This document shows positions 60,915 through 64,000 of a stretch of 64,000 bases of DNA, in pieces. The translations under genes were made by a program, and so were the position numbers. Origin of the DNA: Rhinopithecus roxellana (taxonomy: Eukaryota > Chordata > Mammalia > Primates > Cercopithecidae). Position 1 is the first letter of the stretch. Each line of letters begins with the position of its first letter. Under the pieces are notes generated by a model, which was not told the DNA's origin, did no database searches, and saw only the letters and a program-made list of their open reading frames with translations. Location: positions 35,286,611 through 35,350,610 of the forward strand of contig NC_044555.1 in NCBI RefSeq assembly GCF_007565055.1, given 5' to 3'.

Positions 60915-63123
60915 TAGGCATACCTCATTTTACTGTGCTTCACTTTGTCGCACTTTATGACCACCCTCTGTTTAGTAAGTCTGTCAGCACCATTTTTCCA
61001 ACAGCATATGATCATTTCATCCTGTTTCTGTGTTAAGTTTTGGTTATTCTAAAATATTCCTAATTTTATCGTGATTATTTATATCTGTAACGGTGACCTG
61101 TGATCTTTGATATTACTATTGTAATTGTTTTGAGGCAACATAAACTGTGTTCATGTATCACAACAAACTTAATTAACAAATGTTGCCTGTGTTTTGACTC
61201 CTCTGTCAATTGTCCATTCTCTCATCTCTCTCCCACTCTTTGGGCCTTCTATACCCTGAGACACAGCAATATTGAAATTAACTCAATTAATAATCCTACA
61301 ATGGACTCTAAGTTTTCAAGCAAAAGGAAGAGTTGCACATTTCTCACAACTCCAGTGAATACCTGAATGATAAGGAATTCAAACAGCCTCATTGCTGGAA
61401 ATGGAGAAAGTTCTAGTGGTCTGAATAGAAGACCAAACCAACTGCAACATTTCTTGAAGCCAAAACCTAATCCAGAGAAAGGTTCTAATGTTCCTCAATT
61501 CTATGAAGTTTGAGAGAAGTGAGGAAGCTACAGAAGAAAACTTTGAAGCAATTAGTTGTTAATTAATGGGTTTGAAGGAAAGTAAGATGTCCATCACATA
61601 AAAGTGGAAAGTAAAGCAGTAAGTGCTGATGGCAAAGCTGCAGGAAGGTATACAGAAAATCAAGGTACAATAATTGATGAAGATGGTTGTACTAAACAGC
61701 AGATTTTCAATGTAGATGAAACAGCCACATTTTGGAAGAAGATGCCACTGAGGACTTACATAGCTAGAGAGAAAAAGTCAATGCTTGGCTTCTAAGCTTT
61801 GAGAACAGGACAGCTCTCTTGTTACGGGCTAATATAGCTGGCAATTTTAAGTTAAAGTCAATGCTCATTGACTATTTCAAAAATTTTAGGGTCCATAATA
61901 ATTATGCTAAATTCATTTTACCTTTGCTCTAAAAATGGAACACAAAGCCTGGGTGAAGTACATTTGTTTATAGCATGGTTTACTGAATATTTTAAGCCTA
62001 CTGTTGAGATCTGCTGCTCAGAATAAAAGAAGATTTATTCTAAAAGATTACTGTTTATTGACAATGCACCTGGTCAGTCAAGAGCTCTAATAAAGTTGTA
62101 CAAGGGGATTAATGTTGTTTTTATGCTTGCTAACAGCACATCCATCCCATAATTCATTAATCAAAGAGCAATTTTGTCATTTAAGTCTTATTATTTAAAA
62201 ACTATATTTTTTAAAGCTCTAGCTGACATAGATAATGATTCCTCTGATGGATCTGGGTAAAGCAAATTGGAAACTTTCCGGACAGAATTTACCATTCTAA
62301 ATGCCACCAAGAACATTCTTGATTGAGAAGGTCAAAATATTGACATTAACAGGAGTTTGGAAGATGTTGATTTCAACTCTCATGGGTAACTGAGGAGTTC
62401 AAACTTCACTGGAGAAAGCTGCAGATGTGGTACAAATAAGTAAGAGAACTAGAATTAGAAGCAGAGCCTGAAGATGTGACCGAATTGCTCCAGTCTCATG
62501 ATAAAACATTAACAGATGAGAAGTTACTTCTTAAGGAAGAGCAAGAAAACTGGTTTCTTGAGATGAACTCCATTCCTGGTGAAAATGGTGTAAACATTGT
62601 TGAAGCAACATTTAGAATATTACATAAACTTAATTGATGAAAGCTGCAGCAGGATTTGATAGAATTGACTCCCATTTTGAAAGAAGTTCCACTGTGTGTA
62701 AAATGCTATAAACAGCATCAAATGCTACAGACAAATATTTCAATAAAAGAAGAGTCAATCAATGCAGCAAAGTTCATCATAGTCATATTTTAAGAAATTG
62801 CCACAGCCATCCCAGCTTTCAGCAACCACCACCTCTATCAGTCAGCAGCCATCAACATCAGGGCAAGACTTTCCACCAGCAAAGGGATTAGGTCTTGGTA
62901 AAGGCTCAGATGATCATTAGCAATTTTTGACAAGAAAGTACTTTTTTGATTAAGATAAGTATATTTTTAATATAAAACTATTGCACACTTAGACTACAGT
63001 ATAGTGTAAAAAAAATTTTATATGCACTGGGAAACACAAAAATTTTCTGACTCACATTATTGCAGCACATGCTTTATTATGGTCATCTGTAATCAAATCT
63101 GCAAAATCTTTGATTTATTCCTG
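60915..63123 (+). mobile_element. Tigger1 DNA transposon (pogo/Tc1-mariner superfamily)
   Basis: The 5' end TAGGCATACCTCATTTTA matches the Tigger1 terminal repeat. The 3' end decays from the complementary repeat (GCAAAATCTTTGATTTATTCCTG). TA flanks both sides, as expected for this superfamily. The interior contains the transposase remnant followed by the A/T-rich 3' part with GCACTGGGAAACACAAAAAT. Length is about 2.2 kb against roughly 2.4 kb for the consensus. Confidence 0.88.
61302..62900 (+). pseudogene. Tigger1 transposase remnant
   Basis: Translation begins MDSKFSSKRKSCTFLTT and then runs directly into PVNT, where Tigger1/TIGD1 proteins have about 50 more residues holding the first helix-turn-helix motif. 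Here the DNA-binding part is deleted while the frame is kept. Further segments match the catalytic core: IFNVDETATFWKKMP (about 61708-61752, first catalytic Asp) and the LIDNAPG segment near 62050 (second Asp). Stops and shifts elsewhere make it inactive. Confidence 0.8.
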
Positions 63124-63125
63124 TA

Positions 63126-64000
63126 CTTAATTGCACTTGTTTCATATGTACATATATATATATATATATATATAATCAAAATTAATTTGGTGAGAAGATG
63201 CATTTTAACAGTGAGGAGAAACAATGGAAAATTGTATTGAAATAAGTATTCCACTTAATTCGAGAAATGTTTTCTTACATTCTATTTTAATCTGCCAGCC
63301 CATAATTCACATGTTTCATCCATCTTTGCACATTTATCAAGCATTATTTTTGGTTAATTTTCCTCAATAGAGAAAGAACACTGCCTTTGGGAGTTTCTCA
63401 TCACTTAAGATCACAATTAACTTAAGACCTAAAAGGGGTTCACACTAGTTTGCTGCAAATCTTTCCACACAATTTCTCTCTCCTCCACTCATTTTTATCA
63501 TTTCTAGTCCACTGTGAATGTTGCACTGTCTCCACAACACCGACTGCAATCATATCCTTGCTATCTTTAAACACACATGCATGCACACACACACACATGC
63601 AAAGAGATCTTTTGTTAACATAAACCCATGTCTTACTCATCATTTTTCTCTTATGTGGAGTACTTAACTTGGTTATCATTCATAAGTTACATATGAATCT
63701 CTGAATGAAATAAATGTTTAAGAAATCTCAATTTTTAATCAAACCTCTCTTCAGCCATTTTGAAGGTAGCATATGATTTGTCCATCACAATGTTCCAGTT
63801 TATTTATCTAAATAATCAAAACTTTAGTTTTCTGGAAAATGAGTTTTGTTTCAATGATATCATACTCCATAATTGTCGATATTTTTATGGCACATACACT
63901 TACCTTTGACATCTTGTAAACGGGTATTCAAATACAAGTTGTCCCCAGTGCAAATATCAAAGTTATGGGTCATTAGGCTGAACCTGATTTATTTAATATT
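63126..64000. other. AT-rich DNA with simple repeats
   Basis: Contains (TA)n at 63152-63174 and (CA)n at 63584-63597. Nothing else recognised up to the window end. Confidence 0.55.

Noticed and set aside
61100..61366. Small plus-strand gene of 88 codons
   Set aside because: The frame is the Tigger1 5' region plus the transposase start, joined across a deletion.

Overview
The window is nuclear DNA from a primate, most likely an Old World monkey (macaque, baboon or vervet type). It is AT-rich and packed with Alu, L1 and MaLR elements. Nine Alu copies carry the AluY-derived right-arm variant (GATCYGGCCACTGCACTCC instead of the usual GATCGCGCCAC or GATCATGCCAC) that I associate with cercopithecid AluYR subfamilies. 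No multi-exon host gene, tRNA, rRNA, CRISPR array or bacterial-style gene is supported. The only intact, gene-like reading frames are two processed retrocopies: RPL23A (ORF 8267-8737) and NAA10 (ORF 10707-11414). Both have full coding regions, poly(A)-type tails and perfect target-site duplications (TSDs).

Layout. 1-1404: nothing recognised. 1405-7437: an internally deleted sense L1 carrying a MaLR LTR, then an antisense L1 carrying an AluY. 7.5-17.5 kb: mostly unique AT-rich DNA with several Alus and the two retrocopies. 17.6-22 kb: two antisense L1 segments, one carrying an AluY with an A-tail of about 50 nt. 23976-26248: a complete antisense MST-like MaLR provirus with TSD ACACA. 27.5-34.1 kb: a sense L1 split by another MaLR provirus with TSD AGCTC. 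About 34.2-34.7 kb: an isolated CpG-dense block with the layout of an antisense retroviral LTR. It lies between two copies of an 81-bp direct duplication. 35.6-36.6 kb: an L1 with a 5' inversion. 37-44 kb: mostly unique, with a MIR and three Alus. 44.9-47.0 kb: a third MaLR provirus.

48.1-60.7 kb is a nest. One old L1M element can be followed in order across about 12.6 kb while interrupted by AluYs, a roughly 6.4-kb antisense L1P (itself hit by an L1 3' fragment and bordered by an AluY) and a THE1-type provirus (itself hit by an AluY). 60915-63123 is a Tigger1 DNA transposon with both ends and a TA target duplication. Its transposase frame has apparently lost the N-terminal DNA-binding part by an in-frame deletion. 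The last 900 bases hold only simple repeats.

Nothing here forms an operon or pathway. The biology is retrotransposition: L1 machinery copied host mRNAs (RPL23A, NAA10) and Alus, while MaLR and LTR elements added promoters and poly(A) signals. Family names rest on recognition by eye; divergence, age and expression were not computed.
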